Shown here: positions 1 to 8,030 of the stretch, piece by piece
Layout: every line of letters begins with the position of its first letter
How positions within the stretch are numbered: position 1 is the stretch's first letter
Source: a methanogenic archaeon mixed culture ISO4-G1
GTDB taxonomy: Archaea > Thermoplasmatota > Thermoplasmata > Methanomassiliicoccales > Methanomethylophilaceae
DNA length: 64,000 nucleotides
NCBI GenBank assembly: GCA_001563305.1
Contig: CP013703.1
Span: 1,529,504-1,593,503, forward strand
Direction: 5' to 3'
Made by a program: the position numbers and the translations under genes
The notes under the pieces: generated by a model
Databases searched by the model: none
The model's input: the letters and a program-made list of their open reading frames with translations, nothing else
What the model was told of the DNA's origin: nothing

Positions 1-515
1 GACTCAAAATCATCAAGCCCGTCGGAGATGACCTTGGCTCCCTCGAAGTTCTTGAAAACGATCGAGTCCTTCTTGGTGTATGCCAAAACATCAGGGTACT
101 TGACTCCAACAGCGTTGACCATGAGCTGGGGCGAGTTGGAGAGGACTACAACCGTCTTGATTGGAAGTGTTACCTCTGCAAGTTTCTCCGCTCCATCGAT
201 GTAATAGACCTTTGTGCCGGTCTTATAGTCGATCAGGTCCTGGACGTATGCCACGTCCTTGTCATCGACCTTTCCGTCGTGGTTGGCATCGGAGAATGTC
301 GTCTCCTTCTTGTCCCCTTTGATCACCGCGTTGATGTATGCGATGTCGGCCGCGTCGATGACGCTGTCCTCGTTTGCGTTTCCGTAAACCTTCAGCTCAC
401 CGCCGTAGTCGATCTGCTTCTCGGAGCTTCCTCCTCCCATCATTATGAAGGCGGCGACTCCGACTCCGGCCACGATGACCACGGCCAGGAGCGCAATCAT
501 GATTTTCTTATCCAT
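1..515 (-). CDS. ABC transporter substrate-binding protein with dockerin-like domain (partial)
   Basis: The gene starts at an ATG at 515 and its 3' end lies outside the window. The product opens with a membrane anchor or signal (about residues 5-27, followed by GGGSS). Two dockerin-type calcium-loop repeats come next, recognisable as NANEDSVIDAAD and DANHDGKVDDKD. After them begins a region resembling the periplasmic-binding protein at 38135-39439, which has the same order: anchor, two loops, then a VVV segment opening the binding fold. I infer a surface lipoprotein-like or anchored receptor for iron, corrinoid or another metal complex. It follows the NifK-like gene after 31 bases on the same strand, so it is probably in that operon. 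Permease and ATPase genes may lie beyond the window edge. Confidence 0.75.
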   Translation of the reverse strand, partial: MDKKIMIALLAVVIVAGVGVAAFIMMGGGSSEKQIDYGGELKVYGNANEDSVIDAADIAYINAVIKGDKKETTFSDANHDGKVDDKDVAYVQDLIDYKTGTKVYYIDGAEKLAEVTLPIKTVVVLSNSPQLMVNAVGVKYPDVLAYTKKDSIVFKNFEGAKVISDGLDDFE

Positions 516-546
516 CTTATCACTCGTTTGTCTATTTCGTTAGTCC

Positions 547-1794
547 TCACAAGGCGTTCATTATACGATCCAGCAGGTACATCGCTCCGCGGCATCCCAA
601 TACAGGGGATTCACGGAAATCCACATTCTGTATGGAGGGGAAACACACGTCAACGCCTCTCCTGCAATGTTTGGATAGTTCGTACAACTTCGCCGTGTTA
701 CCGTCGCAGATCATGCAGTCCACGAAATCGGGGACCTCCGAGTCCAGACAGTTTCCTAAATGGTTTTGTTCCAAGAATGTGGAAAGTGAATGCTCCAGCG
801 GCCCGCAGTCCTCACCGTTGGACCTTATCGAGACCGGCACCATGGCGAGTGACTCGTACAGCCACTTCGTCAATGGATATGCCGTCGAGGGATCCGCGTC
901 TATCGCGAACGTCCTGCCCTTCACCTCGATGCGTGCGGATCTCATACATCTGTAGGCACGCTGCATGTAAGCTCCAAGATAATCTCTGGCAGGCTTCGGG
1001 TCCTTCCTGGTGCGCTCGCATATCAGATCGATGAACTCTTTGATTGCATCGAACCCCACCGGCGCATAGCCCAGACAGATTGCCGGGATCCCGAACCTCC
1101 TCTTGTAGTACGATGCGGTCTCTTTCGAGTATTCGGGAGAAAGGATGACGTTGAACTCTGCGGAAGCAGACCTCCTGATCTCATCTACAGTGCATCCCGC
1201 ACCCAGGTAGCATGTGACTTTGAGTCCGAGCGATCCAAGGATCTCGTCAAGCTCTTTCCTGACGGTCTGCCAGTCCTTGCTCAGGACGTTAAGGCCAAGG
1301 ATATTCACTGTGTCCTTGACAGTGGGCCGCGCATCCTTGATGATAAAATCGGCTATCTTCTCGAGCGTTCTGTCCATACCGTACCCGCATGATTTGGATA
1401 TGAGACTCGAATCCAATGCAAGTGCCAGACTCTCGAAACCTGAATCATTTATCGCCTTGTTCACATCGTCTCCGATCAGGGATGCCCCGGGGGACGAGAC
1501 GACGGTTATCATGTTGTCCTCGTACTGACTGACGAATCTCAGGGCATCGCTGAGCTTGCCCTGAGCACCGACGATGTAATCCGTGGAGATGATCCCGGTA
1601 CAGGGCAATCTGGGCATGTTATGGTAGTACGGAGTGCCCATATCGAACTTGCAACAGTTGTCACGCGGGAACACCTTGTTAGACAGAACTGAAAGATTCT
1701 TCCTGCATCCATCCGGACCGTGCAGGAGGGTCGTCGAATCCGCGATGCCCTCCGCGGCCATCACCGTGCCTATGAATCCATCGGGTTTGACCAT
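547..1794 (-). CDS. NifK/NifE-like nitrogenase component 1 subunit
   Basis: The 415-residue product belongs to the nitrogenase component 1 superfamily. It has the LLHGPDGC segment matching the P-cluster cysteine loop, the STDYIVGAQGKL segment (family: divfGg..kL) and the SLIGDD segment. The cysteine that normally precedes SLIGDD is missing (SSPGAS), and so is the usual first N-terminal cysteine. This subunit therefore keeps only part of a cluster-binding set, as in accessory or non-nitrogen-fixing relatives. The start is ATG 1794; a GTG at 1797 would overlap the upstream stop by four bases. It is coupled to the NifH-NifD fusion gene. A true nitrogenase is unlikely because no nifE, nifN or nifB is seen. 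The substrate is unknown. Confidence 0.8.
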   Translation of the reverse strand: MVKPDGFIGTVMAAEGIADSTTLLHGPDGCRKNLSVLSNKVFPRDNCCKFDMGTPYYHNMPRLPCTGIISTDYIVGAQGKLSDALRFVSQYEDNMITVVSSPGASLIGDDVNKAINDSGFESLALALDSSLISKSCGYGMDRTLEKIADFIIKDARPTVKDTVNILGLNVLSKDWQTVRKELDEILGSLGLKVTCYLGAGCTVDEIRRSASAEFNVILSPEYSKETASYYKRRFGIPAICLGYAPVGFDAIKEFIDLICERTRKDPKPARDYLGAYMQRAYRCMRSARIEVKGRTFAIDADPSTAYPLTKWLYESLAMVPVSIRSNGEDCGPLEHSLSTFLEQNHLGNCLDSEVPDFVDCMICDGNTAKLYELSKHCRRGVDVCFPSIQNVDFRESPVLGCRGAMYLLDRIMNAL

Positions 1795-3914
1795 CACAGC
1801 CCATCACCCCATGATTTCCAGCCCTCGTCCATAGGGGTCCTGAGGATGCTGTCTATGAATTCCAGATAATTGATTGATGCATGATGGGTCAGGGCCTCGA
1901 ACGAGATCGGAGCGTAATGGCATCCGGCCATCTCCGCCACATGCTTGCTGCCGATGATCAAGTCTGGCCCTATCTCCTGGACCCTCTCGACTATGGATCT
2001 TATGGGAAGGTCCCTGACTATCGGGACGCTGTCAGCGCACCTCATGTCACGTGTCACGGGCGATGATTTTCCCATACGGTAGACGAACACCGTAACAACA
2101 TCGGCGCCAGCATCCATCAGGCATTCCACCGCCCAGTCGATGTCGAAGAAGGAGCTCACTACGAATACGACCTTCCTCCCTTTGAGGGAATCAGAACATC
2201 TGGCCACGGCCTGCTCGTATTCCGCCCTGTAGCCCTCCAAGACCTTCTCAGGATCCTTCCCGATGATTCCGCATACCTTCCTGACCCATTCCTCCGTCTG
2301 TGTGAATCCCTATGGAAGAGTGCCGTCCAGTATGTCCAGTTTTGATGAGAAGAACGAACGAAGGTCCTGGTTGTCCATGACCATCGCTGTGAACCTGTTC
2401 CTCCGGCAGGTGCGTATGGACTCCACCGTGCAGTCCTCGAACAACTTGGTCCCCATCTCCATGCCGATATCGGACAGGACGCTCCTGAGCCAACGGTCGT
2501 TGGAGCCGATGTTGTACTGCATGAACGTATCGTCTATCAGGTTCAATCTGTTATCAGTCGGTTCGATGCTTTCGTCGATGAACTTGGTGAGCTCGTTCAC
2601 GACCTGGATTCTTCCCGAATCGCTGCTACCGGAAAGATTCCCGTCTGCCATGACAGGGATGATGTTCACACCTGGATGCTGCAGTATCTCGTCGGCGATT
2701 ATGTTCCGCACATCGTCGCCGATCATCCCTGAGACGCATGTCGTGATGACCATGATGTTGTTGAGACCCTCATCGATCATCGATTCCAGGGTTCTGCAGA
2801 GCGGTTCCTTCCCCCCGAATATGCAGTCACCGTCGGTCATGTCTGTACAACGTACGTTGTTACGAAGCTTGACATCCAGATGGATGTTCTCTGAGATCTC
2901 GGAAAGATAATGGTTGTCCTGTGTGTGGGACATGACGTAACCGCAGGCCCTCGGACCATGTACCAGTATGGGCAGATCCGTGACCCTTCCAGCCGCATAT
3001 ACGGCCCCCCTCGACGCACACGACTCCATGCCGATGGGTCGTGATTCGGCCTTCTTCCTCGGAGTCGGCTCGATGACTGAGACGGCCCTCCCGAAGATGA
3101 TCTCCTCAAGACGGGCATCGGACAACGGTTTGGGAAGGCTGAGCTCCTTCTTCCCGTACATTAGTGACGAAATATCCTTCGCAATGGTCTCGTAACATTT
3201 GGCGGGAACCGATTCAGGAAACAGTTCACTGAGTGTCCTCCCTTTGGATTCGGACTCTTGGAACAGCTGATCCCTCGGGATCACGGAGATTATCGGCAGA
3301 CCTACGGCATCGGCGAACTTGCGTACGGTCTGCTCCTCATCCTTGACCCCACGGCAATTGAGTATGATGCCCCCGATGCGGGGTTTGTTCCCGAAATTGC
3401 TGGCCCCACGTAGAATGTTGTTGGCTGCATAGATCGCCATGTACTCGCCTGAGGTCACTATGTAGATGACATCAGCGTACTCCTGGCGCATCGGAACGGC
3501 GAACCCTCCGCACACGACATCCCCCAGAACATCGTATATGGTGAAATCCAAGGGAACATCGTCTATTCCCAGCCGCTTCAGGACATCGAATGATGTCAGT
3601 ATCCCTCTTCCGGCGCAGCCTATCCCGGGCTGGGGGCCGCCGGCCTCTATGCAGGCTATTCCGTTGGTGCCCTCAAGCATGACGTCGTCGAGACTCCTCT
3701 CGTTCGGAGGGACCTGCGATATGTAATCCAGTACGGTGGTCTGCACTGAATTGTTTAGGAGTAATTTCGTCGAATCGTGCTTGGGGTCGCAACCCATCTG
3801 GAGGACACGATAACCAAGCTTGGAAAGGACGTAGGAAATGTTCGATGATGTGGTTGATTTACCGATACCTCCCTTGCCGTAAATAGCGATCTTGATACCA
3901 GTTGGACTAATCAT
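1794..3914 (-). CDS. NifH-NifD fusion, nitrogenase-like reductase, with one in-frame TAG
   Basis: This is one continuous frame of 706 residues if the TAG at 2310-2312 (codon 535) is read as an amino acid. Residues 1-270 are a NifH/BchL/CfbC-type iron protein. They carry the P-loop GKGGIGKST and both cluster cysteines (GIGCAGRG and GDVVCGGF). Residues from about 280 are a NifD-like subunit with three P-cluster-type cysteines (MESC, GPRAC, ITTC before GMIGDD). After the TAG the frame continues with GFTQTEEWV, which fits the family's PxG..T..f segment, and then the last Rossmann domain. I chose ATG 3914 (MISPTGIK) over 3932 because a TATA-like AAATATC lies about 24 bases upstream, giving a nearly leaderless message. 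The order is NifHD, NifK-like, binding protein. Relatives act on tetrapyrroles, nitrogen or thioethers; the substrate here is unknown. Confidence 0.8.
2310..2312 (-). other. In-frame TAG codon, probable pyrrolysine or readthrough site
   Basis: The amber codon lies between LDILDGTLP and [11 protein letters not shown] with no change of frame. The 172 codons after it (2309-1794) encode the C-terminal domain expected of a NifD-like subunit. If it acted as a stop the protein would lack that domain. Confidence 0.75.
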
Positions 3915-3919
3915 CCAAC
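3901..3919. promoter_or_regulatory. 19-base palindromic operator of the nitrogenase-like operon
   Basis: GTTGGA-N7-TCCAAC is a perfect six-base-arm palindrome overlapping the chosen start codon (3914) of the NifH-NifD gene. The same pattern occurs at 31357, 33588 and 39440, each time between a TATA box and a start codon. A homodimeric repressor blocking transcription initiation is the simplest reading. Confidence 0.75.
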
Positions 3920-3932
3920 AGGCATCTGACAT

Positions 3933-3969
3933 TACGATATTTAGACATTATTATTCGACAAATATCGTA
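3933..3969 (-). promoter_or_regulatory. Promoter region with 10-base inverted repeat
   Basis: TACGATATTT (3933-3942) and AAATATCGTA (3960-3969) form a perfect inverted repeat with a 17-base spacer, just upstream of the nitrogenase-like operon. Read on the minus strand, the proximal arm supplies the TATA-like AAATATC about 24 bases before ATG 3914. The repeat could be a second regulator site or simply paired AT-rich promoter elements. Confidence 0.5.
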
Positions 3970-4097
3970 CAATAATATTTCCCGTAATGGTCCTCAAAGG
4001 ACAGGAAATCGAACAAGGCCACTCCAAGGACTATGGGGCTTCTGCAATCCAAGCGGACGCCGTGAAACATCAAATAGAATCTAGGCGATGTATACTC

Positions 4098-4430
4098 ATG
4101 TTCGAATTCTTGAGAAGGAAGAAGAAGGACGAGCCGAAACCCGAGGCAAAGGAAGAGAAACCTGTCGAGGAAGAGGCCGTTCCCGATGAGGAACAGTGTG
4201 CTGAAGAGGAATGCGAATCCGACGATAAGAAGGAGAAGGCATCCGGTGCATACTTCGTATCGCCCCATCCGGACGGAGGATGGCAGGTGAAGAGGGCCAA
4301 GGCACAGAAGGCATTGAAGCGCTTCAAGACGAAGGCCGAAGCCGAGGAGTACGCCAAGCAGGTCGCCGAGAATCAGGGATCCAACGTCGTCAGGCAGAAG
4401 AAGGACGGGAAGATCCAGAAGAAGCACTGA
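4098..4430 (+). CDS. DUF2188 domain protein
   Basis: The 110-residue product has a charged, low-complexity N-terminal half (Lys/Glu-rich, FLRRKKKDEPKPE onward). A C-terminal DUF2188 domain of about 60 residues follows: YFVSPHPDGGWQVK, then a lysine-rich turn, F.TKAEAEEYAKQ and a final KKDGKIQ. The family has no established function; it is short, basic and often nucleic-acid-like in charge. I chose ATG 4098 (MFEFLRRKKK) because the upstream extension to 3987 is unlike the family and runs across the probable promoter. It is divergent from the nitrogenase-like operon and ends before a strong hairpin. Confidence 0.75.
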   Translation: MFEFLRRKKKDEPKPEAKEEKPVEEEAVPDEEQCAEEECESDDKKEKASGAYFVSPHPDGGWQVKRAKAQKALKRFKTKAEAEEYAKQVAENQGSNVVRQKKDGKIQKKH

Positions 4431-4441
4431 AACCGTTACCC

Positions 4442-4468
4442 GACCCTGCCGGAGCCTCCGACAGGGTC
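4442..4468. terminator. Hairpin between convergent genes
   Basis: GACCCTG and CAGGGTC pair around an inner CGGAG/CTCCG stem and are followed on the plus strand by a run of six T. It separates the DUF2188 gene from the convergent GT8 gene. Confidence 0.7.
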
Positions 4469-4478
4469 CATCCTTTTT

Positions 4479-5570
4479 TCACAGCACAGAGAACTTGCCG
4501 AAGACCTTCATGGCGAACCAGGCTGCGCCCTGTATGAACCTGAACGTCCTGGAATCGCCGTCGAAATTCTTGCAGAGCCAGATCGTGAACTTCTGACCGA
4601 GGTTCTCGGTGGCCTTCCTGCCCTTGAAGACGTCGGTGTCGAGTATCTCCTGGTAGTAGGAGGTCTTCTTCGCATACTCCCAGAACACGTCCGCCTTGGG
4701 CCAGTACGTGTTCACCCAGGGCTTCACCGATCCCACATAGTGGATGATGGCGGGGTCCACGATGGCCTCCCTATAGGAGTCCTTCTAGGCACCCTCCTCT
4801 ATGATGTCGAACTGCTTCATCCAGGCGGTCACCTGGTAGTTGTACCTGCACGGCAGGATCTTATGACAGTCGTAGAACACGATGTTCATGAGGTCCTGGT
4901 CCTGGAAGGGCAGCTCGTTGTGCGTCAGGATGTCCACGATGGTGTCGTAGAAGCAAGGGGCGTCGATCGCCGAGACGTCGAAATGGATCAGACCGCCGTT
5001 GAAGTACACCTTGGGGTCCTTCACTCCCTGCGATTTGATGAGCTTGGCCCTCTTCTCCATGTACCTCTCCATGTGGTGGGCCGCGGCGTCCGTGACCCCC
5101 ATGACCTATTTGCCCTCGAAGTCCGCATCGAAGACGGAATCGACGTCGAGGAAGATCATGTCCGAATCCAGATAGAGGACCTTCCTGTAGTCATGCATCA
5201 TGATCGGGATGAAGCACCTGTAGTAGGTGGACACGTTCCAGTAGGACCTGACCTTGAGCATGTCCTTGAAGAGGGCGTTGACCGCATCGTTCACGTTGAA
5301 GAAGCGGATGGAGAAGTTCTCGGGTGCCATCTCGGTGAGTCTGGCTATGTTCTGCTCCCCTACGTTGGAATGCATGATGACGATGTCGTACTTCCTTCCG
5401 GGGGTGGAGTTGTCGATGAGGGACTGCAGGGCGGGTGCGAAGAACTTACTGAAACCCTCGCTGATCACGTACACGATCGTCACCGCATCGTCGTCGAAGA
5501 CCGGAGGTATCATGTGGTAGTACTGTTCCAGGATCTTGCCTGTGTCCGTGTGATCGTTGTCCACCCTCAT
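4479..5570 (-). CDS. GT8-family glycosyltransferase with two in-frame TAG codons
   Basis: One frame of 363 residues is interrupted only by TAG at codon 155 (5108-5106) and codon 262 (4787-4785); it ends in TGA. The N-terminal part carries the GT8 nucleotide-sugar motif YLDSDMIF (DxD). The middle part carries NGGLIHFDVS, matching the family's NaGv.l.n. The last part carries IIHYVGSVKPW, matching the family's iiHy.g..KPW. The catalytic fold therefore needs all three segments. The first TAG falls at GK-X-VMGVTD, where homologues often have an aromatic residue. The start overlaps the upstream membrane-protein gene by four bases (ATGA), so the two are cotranscribed. The likely role is sugar transfer to a surface glycan or glycolipid. 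A decayed gene is the alternative. Confidence 0.75.
4785..4787 (-). other. In-frame TAG codon 2 of the GT8 gene
   Basis: This amber codon separates FDIIEEGA from KDSYREAIVDPAIIHY in the same frame. The downstream segment holds the conserved C-terminal HYVGSVKPW motif. Confidence 0.7.
5106..5108 (-). other. In-frame TAG codon 1 of the GT8 gene
   Basis: This amber codon lies between VFDADFEGK and VMGVTDAAA in the same frame. It sits in the GT8 segment just after the DxD motif where a residue, often aromatic, is expected. Confidence 0.7.
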
Positions 5571-6220
5571 TCCTCCTCTTCGGCGTTCTCCGCCTTCTTA
5601 CTGGCCCTCTTGGCCTTCCAGTCCCTGTAGATCTGCTTGGGGTCCAGACCGTCCCTCATCTTCTTCCAGATGGAGAGGATGGCGAAGATCACCATGATCA
5701 GGATGGTCAGAAGGAAGCTCATGTTCTGTGCGTCCTTGGTCTCCATGGTGGCCGCCAGGAACAGGTACAGGAACGACAACAGAAGGTATTTCACGTAACA
5801 CGCCAGACCGTTCCAGAAGAGTGCCCTGGGAAGGGTCCAGTTGTCCAGGACCCTGACGAAGACCCCGGTGAACATGAGGACCGGGAATATGCGGTGGACG
5901 ATTAGCAGGCGCTCGTCATGGATGAGCAGGAAATCCGTCCATGCCCTCATGACCTTCTTGACCCTCTCCGGAAGCTCGAAATGGCCCGCCAGGATGTACA
6001 GTATGACCATGCCTATGCTCTCACCCAGGACCACACCGAACGGGAGGATGAACCCCCAGAGCAGCGTGGGATCGGTCATGAAGATGAAATTGTAGATGAC
6101 ATCGGGGACCATCGGGACGCCGAAGCTCTCGATGACACAGGACAGGACCATCGCTAGGAACAACCCTATGCTGCCCAGCGGTGTAAGGAAATCGATCAAG
6201 CCTGTGATTATGGTATCCAT
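5567..6220 (-). CDS. DedA/VTT-like integral membrane protein
   Basis: The 217-residue product has about five hydrophobic segments (around residues 10-32, 50-75, 105-125, 135-160, 165-185). A charged, Lys/Glu-rich cytoplasmic tail ends in NAEEEE. The GESIGMVILYILAG segment resembles the glycine-containing re-entrant loop of DedA/SNARE-associated proteins, which act in membrane lipid or undecaprenyl/dolichyl-carrier handling. It heads an operon with the GT8 glycosyltransferase, and a paralogue lies at 7443-8024 beside the GT4 gene. Pairing of each glycosyltransferase with one of these proteins suggests a role in moving or presenting lipid-linked sugars; that is inference. Confidence 0.65.
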   Translation of the reverse strand: MDTIITGLIDFLTPLGSIGLFLAMVLSCVIESFGVPMVPDVIYNFIFMTDPTLLWGFILPFGVVLGESIGMVILYILAGHFELPERVKKVMRAWTDFLLIHDERLLIVHRIFPVLMFTGVFVRVLDNWTLPRALFWNGLACYVKYLLLSFLYLFLAATMETKDAQNMSFLLTILIMVIFAILSIWKKMRDGLDPKQIYRDWKAKRASKKAENAEEEE

Positions 6221-6270
6221 GTCAACAACTCGTCCGTCGCGTTGCGATTGTTCGGACGATGGCCTCCCCC

Positions 6271-6283
6271 TATAAATATAAAG
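6271..6283 (-). promoter_or_regulatory. TATA box of the DedA-like/GT8 operon
   Basis: On the minus strand the sequence is CTTTATATTTATA, a strong archaeal TATA element, 50 bases upstream of the start at 6220. Confidence 0.6.
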
Positions 6284-6330
6284 TCCTTAGGAGGTCGTCG
6301 ATGGACTTCCATTCCGATGCGGGATGGGTC

Positions 6331-7281
6331 TCAGTACAGCGGTATCGAATCGATATCCAGCGTCCTGAGGGTCTCCCTGACGGACCCAGTGGAATCGAAC
6401 TCGTACTTCCAGCCCCTGGCCTTCGCCTTCTCCACGTTGTACGCGAAGGAGGACACGTCCCCCTTCCATCCAGTGGATCCGCCGGTGTACTGGTATTCGG
6501 GCTCGAGACCCATCCTCTCGCAGACCAGGTCGGCGATGGCGTTCACGTCGGTGAAGGATTCTGTGGAGACGTTGTAGACGTTGACCCCCTTCTCGATCCT
6601 GTCGGCGAAGTCGCAGATACCCCTCACAAGGTCCAGGACGTAGACGTACTGCTTGTTCTGCTTGCCGTCGCCCAGGATCTGCAGCTTGGTGGGGTCCCTC
6701 TTGAGCTTGCCGATGAAATCGAAGATGACGCCGTGGGTCAGACGGGGGCCGATGACGTTCGGGAACCTGAAGATGAGCGCGTCGAAATCGTTCATGTATG
6801 CGTACGACGAGATCAGCGACTCGGATGCCATCTTGCATGAGCCGTAATAGGATATCGGCTGGAGTCCTCCCGTGTTCTCGTCAAGGAGCCCCTTCCTGTC
6901 GCCGTAGACGGCCGATGTGGATGAGAAGAACAGCTTCTTGATGCCGTTGACCCTCATGGCCTCCAACGTGGCGCGCGTGGTGAGGAAGGTCTTGTTGAAA
7001 TCGATGGAGGGGTCCTTCCCTCCGTTCCTGATATCGGAATTGGCCGCCATGTGGTACACGAAATCGCATCCCTCGGTGGCCTTCACCATGGAATCCACAT
7101 CCGAGGCATCCGCCCTGACGTAGCTGAAGTTGGGTCTGTCGAACAGATGGGAGATGTTGTGGCAGTCCTTCCTGTCGATGACGTCCACCGCCGTCACATC
7201 GTATCCTTTGCTGACAAGAATGTCCTCGACATGCGAGGGGATGAATCCCGCTCCGCCCGTTACAACTACCTTTCCGGCCAT
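6331..7281 (-). CDS. NAD-dependent nucleotide-sugar epimerase/dehydratase (extended SDR)
   Basis: The 316-residue product is full length for a UDP-glucose 4-epimerase-like SDR. The N-terminal NAD-binding motif is TGGAGFI (residues 8-14). Catalytic features are SSTSAVYG and the YYGSCK (YxxxK) pair; RFPNVIGPR and the C-terminal sugar-binding region follow. It should interconvert or dehydrate an NDP-sugar in the cytoplasm to feed the glycosyltransferases on either side. The exact sugar cannot be told from sequence. A TATA-like ACTTTTAACAAC lies about 35 bases upstream of the start, and an AGGTG ribosome-binding site precedes the ATG. Confidence 0.85.
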   Translation of the reverse strand: MAGKVVVTGGAGFIPSHVEDILVSKGYDVTAVDVIDRKDCHNISHLFDRPNFSYVRADASDVDSMVKATEGCDFVYHMAANSDIRNGGKDPSIDFNKTFLTTRATLEAMRVNGIKKLFFSSTSAVYGDRKGLLDENTGGLQPISYYGSCKMASESLISSYAYMNDFDALIFRFPNVIGPRLTHGVIFDFIGKLKRDPTKLQILGDGKQNKQYVYVLDLVRGICDFADRIEKGVNVYNVSTESFTDVNAIADLVCERMGLEPEYQYTGGSTGWKGDVSSFAYNVEKAKARGWKYEFDSTGSVRETLRTLDIDSIPLY

Positions 7282-7442
7282 CGTGTATCACCTGACGGTA
7301 TCACTTGAAGTTGTTAAAAGTACCGCCCCCGGCACCGCGGACACCACCCATTCAATTAAAACTGTAAACCGCATATTGTCGCCCGCAGGGATAGGGACAT
7401 GACCATCGCAGATAGCCGCCTGGCACATCCGGAGGACAAGGG

Positions 7443-8024
7443 ATGTTCCTGACTGATTGGCTGTTCGAGATATTCGACAGCCTCGACTCATGGCAGGTGC
7501 TGCTGCTGGTGGCATTCCTGTTCATGATCGACGCAATGCTCATACCGGTCCTTCCCGAGGTCTTCTTCGTTCTGGGTTTCCACAACAACCCCAGCATCGT
7601 CTTCGGCTCTGAACTCCTGCTGGCATCTGTCGTCGGGGAGCTGGCCGGGGTTCTGGTACTCTACTATGCGGTGAAGCACATCAAGATTCCCCGCAGAATC
7701 GCCAACGCGATGAACAAGTACATCGATTTCCTCATCGTGAGCGACGAGAAGGTGCTGCTGGTGAACAGGATCGCACCCATGCTTCCTGCCACGGGCGCGT
7801 TCATGGCCATCATGGAGAAGAAATGGGACCTCAACAAATGCTTTTTGTATCTGGTGGCGGGATGCCTGATAAAATACGGTTTCATCATGGTCCTGTGCCA
7901 ATTCGCCTACGATTACATCGGAGGGACGGCCGGTCAGGATATAACCATCATCGCCGTGATCGTGATCATCGTGATCAGCGCTATCGCCTCGTACGTGAAA
8001 AGGAAAGACAACAATCTGAAGTGA
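7443..8024 (+). CDS. DedA/VTT-like integral membrane protein
   Basis: The 193-residue multi-pass membrane protein has hydrophobic segments near residues 18-45, 58-80, 100-125, 130-155 and 160-182, and ends in a basic tail (KRKDNNLK). It is a paralogue of the 5567-6220 product in overall pattern: membrane segment, GE(S/L)xG loop, then an SDEKVLLVNRI/HDERLLIVHRI segment. It sits directly upstream of, and six bases from, a GT4 glycosyltransferase gene, so the two form an operon. Function in carrier-lipid or membrane handling is inferred from the family only. Confidence 0.65.
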   Translation: MFLTDWLFEIFDSLDSWQVLLLVAFLFMIDAMLIPVLPEVFFVLGFHNNPSIVFGSELLLASVVGELAGVLVLYYAVKHIKIPRRIANAMNKYIDFLIVSDEKVLLVNRIAPMLPATGAFMAIMEKKWDLNKCFLYLVAGCLIKYGFIMVLCQFAYDYIGGTAGQDITIIAVIVIIVISAIASYVKRKDNNLK

Positions 8025-8030
8025 TGAGAG

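Noticed and set aside
547..3914. A true nitrogen-fixing nitrogenase
   Set aside because: There is no nifE, nifN or nifB, the K-like subunit lacks P-cluster cysteines, and H and D are fused.
4479..5570. Calling the GT8 gene a pseudogene
   Set aside because: All interruptions are TAG, the motifs are intact and no frameshift is present; readthrough explains the data better, though decay is not excluded.
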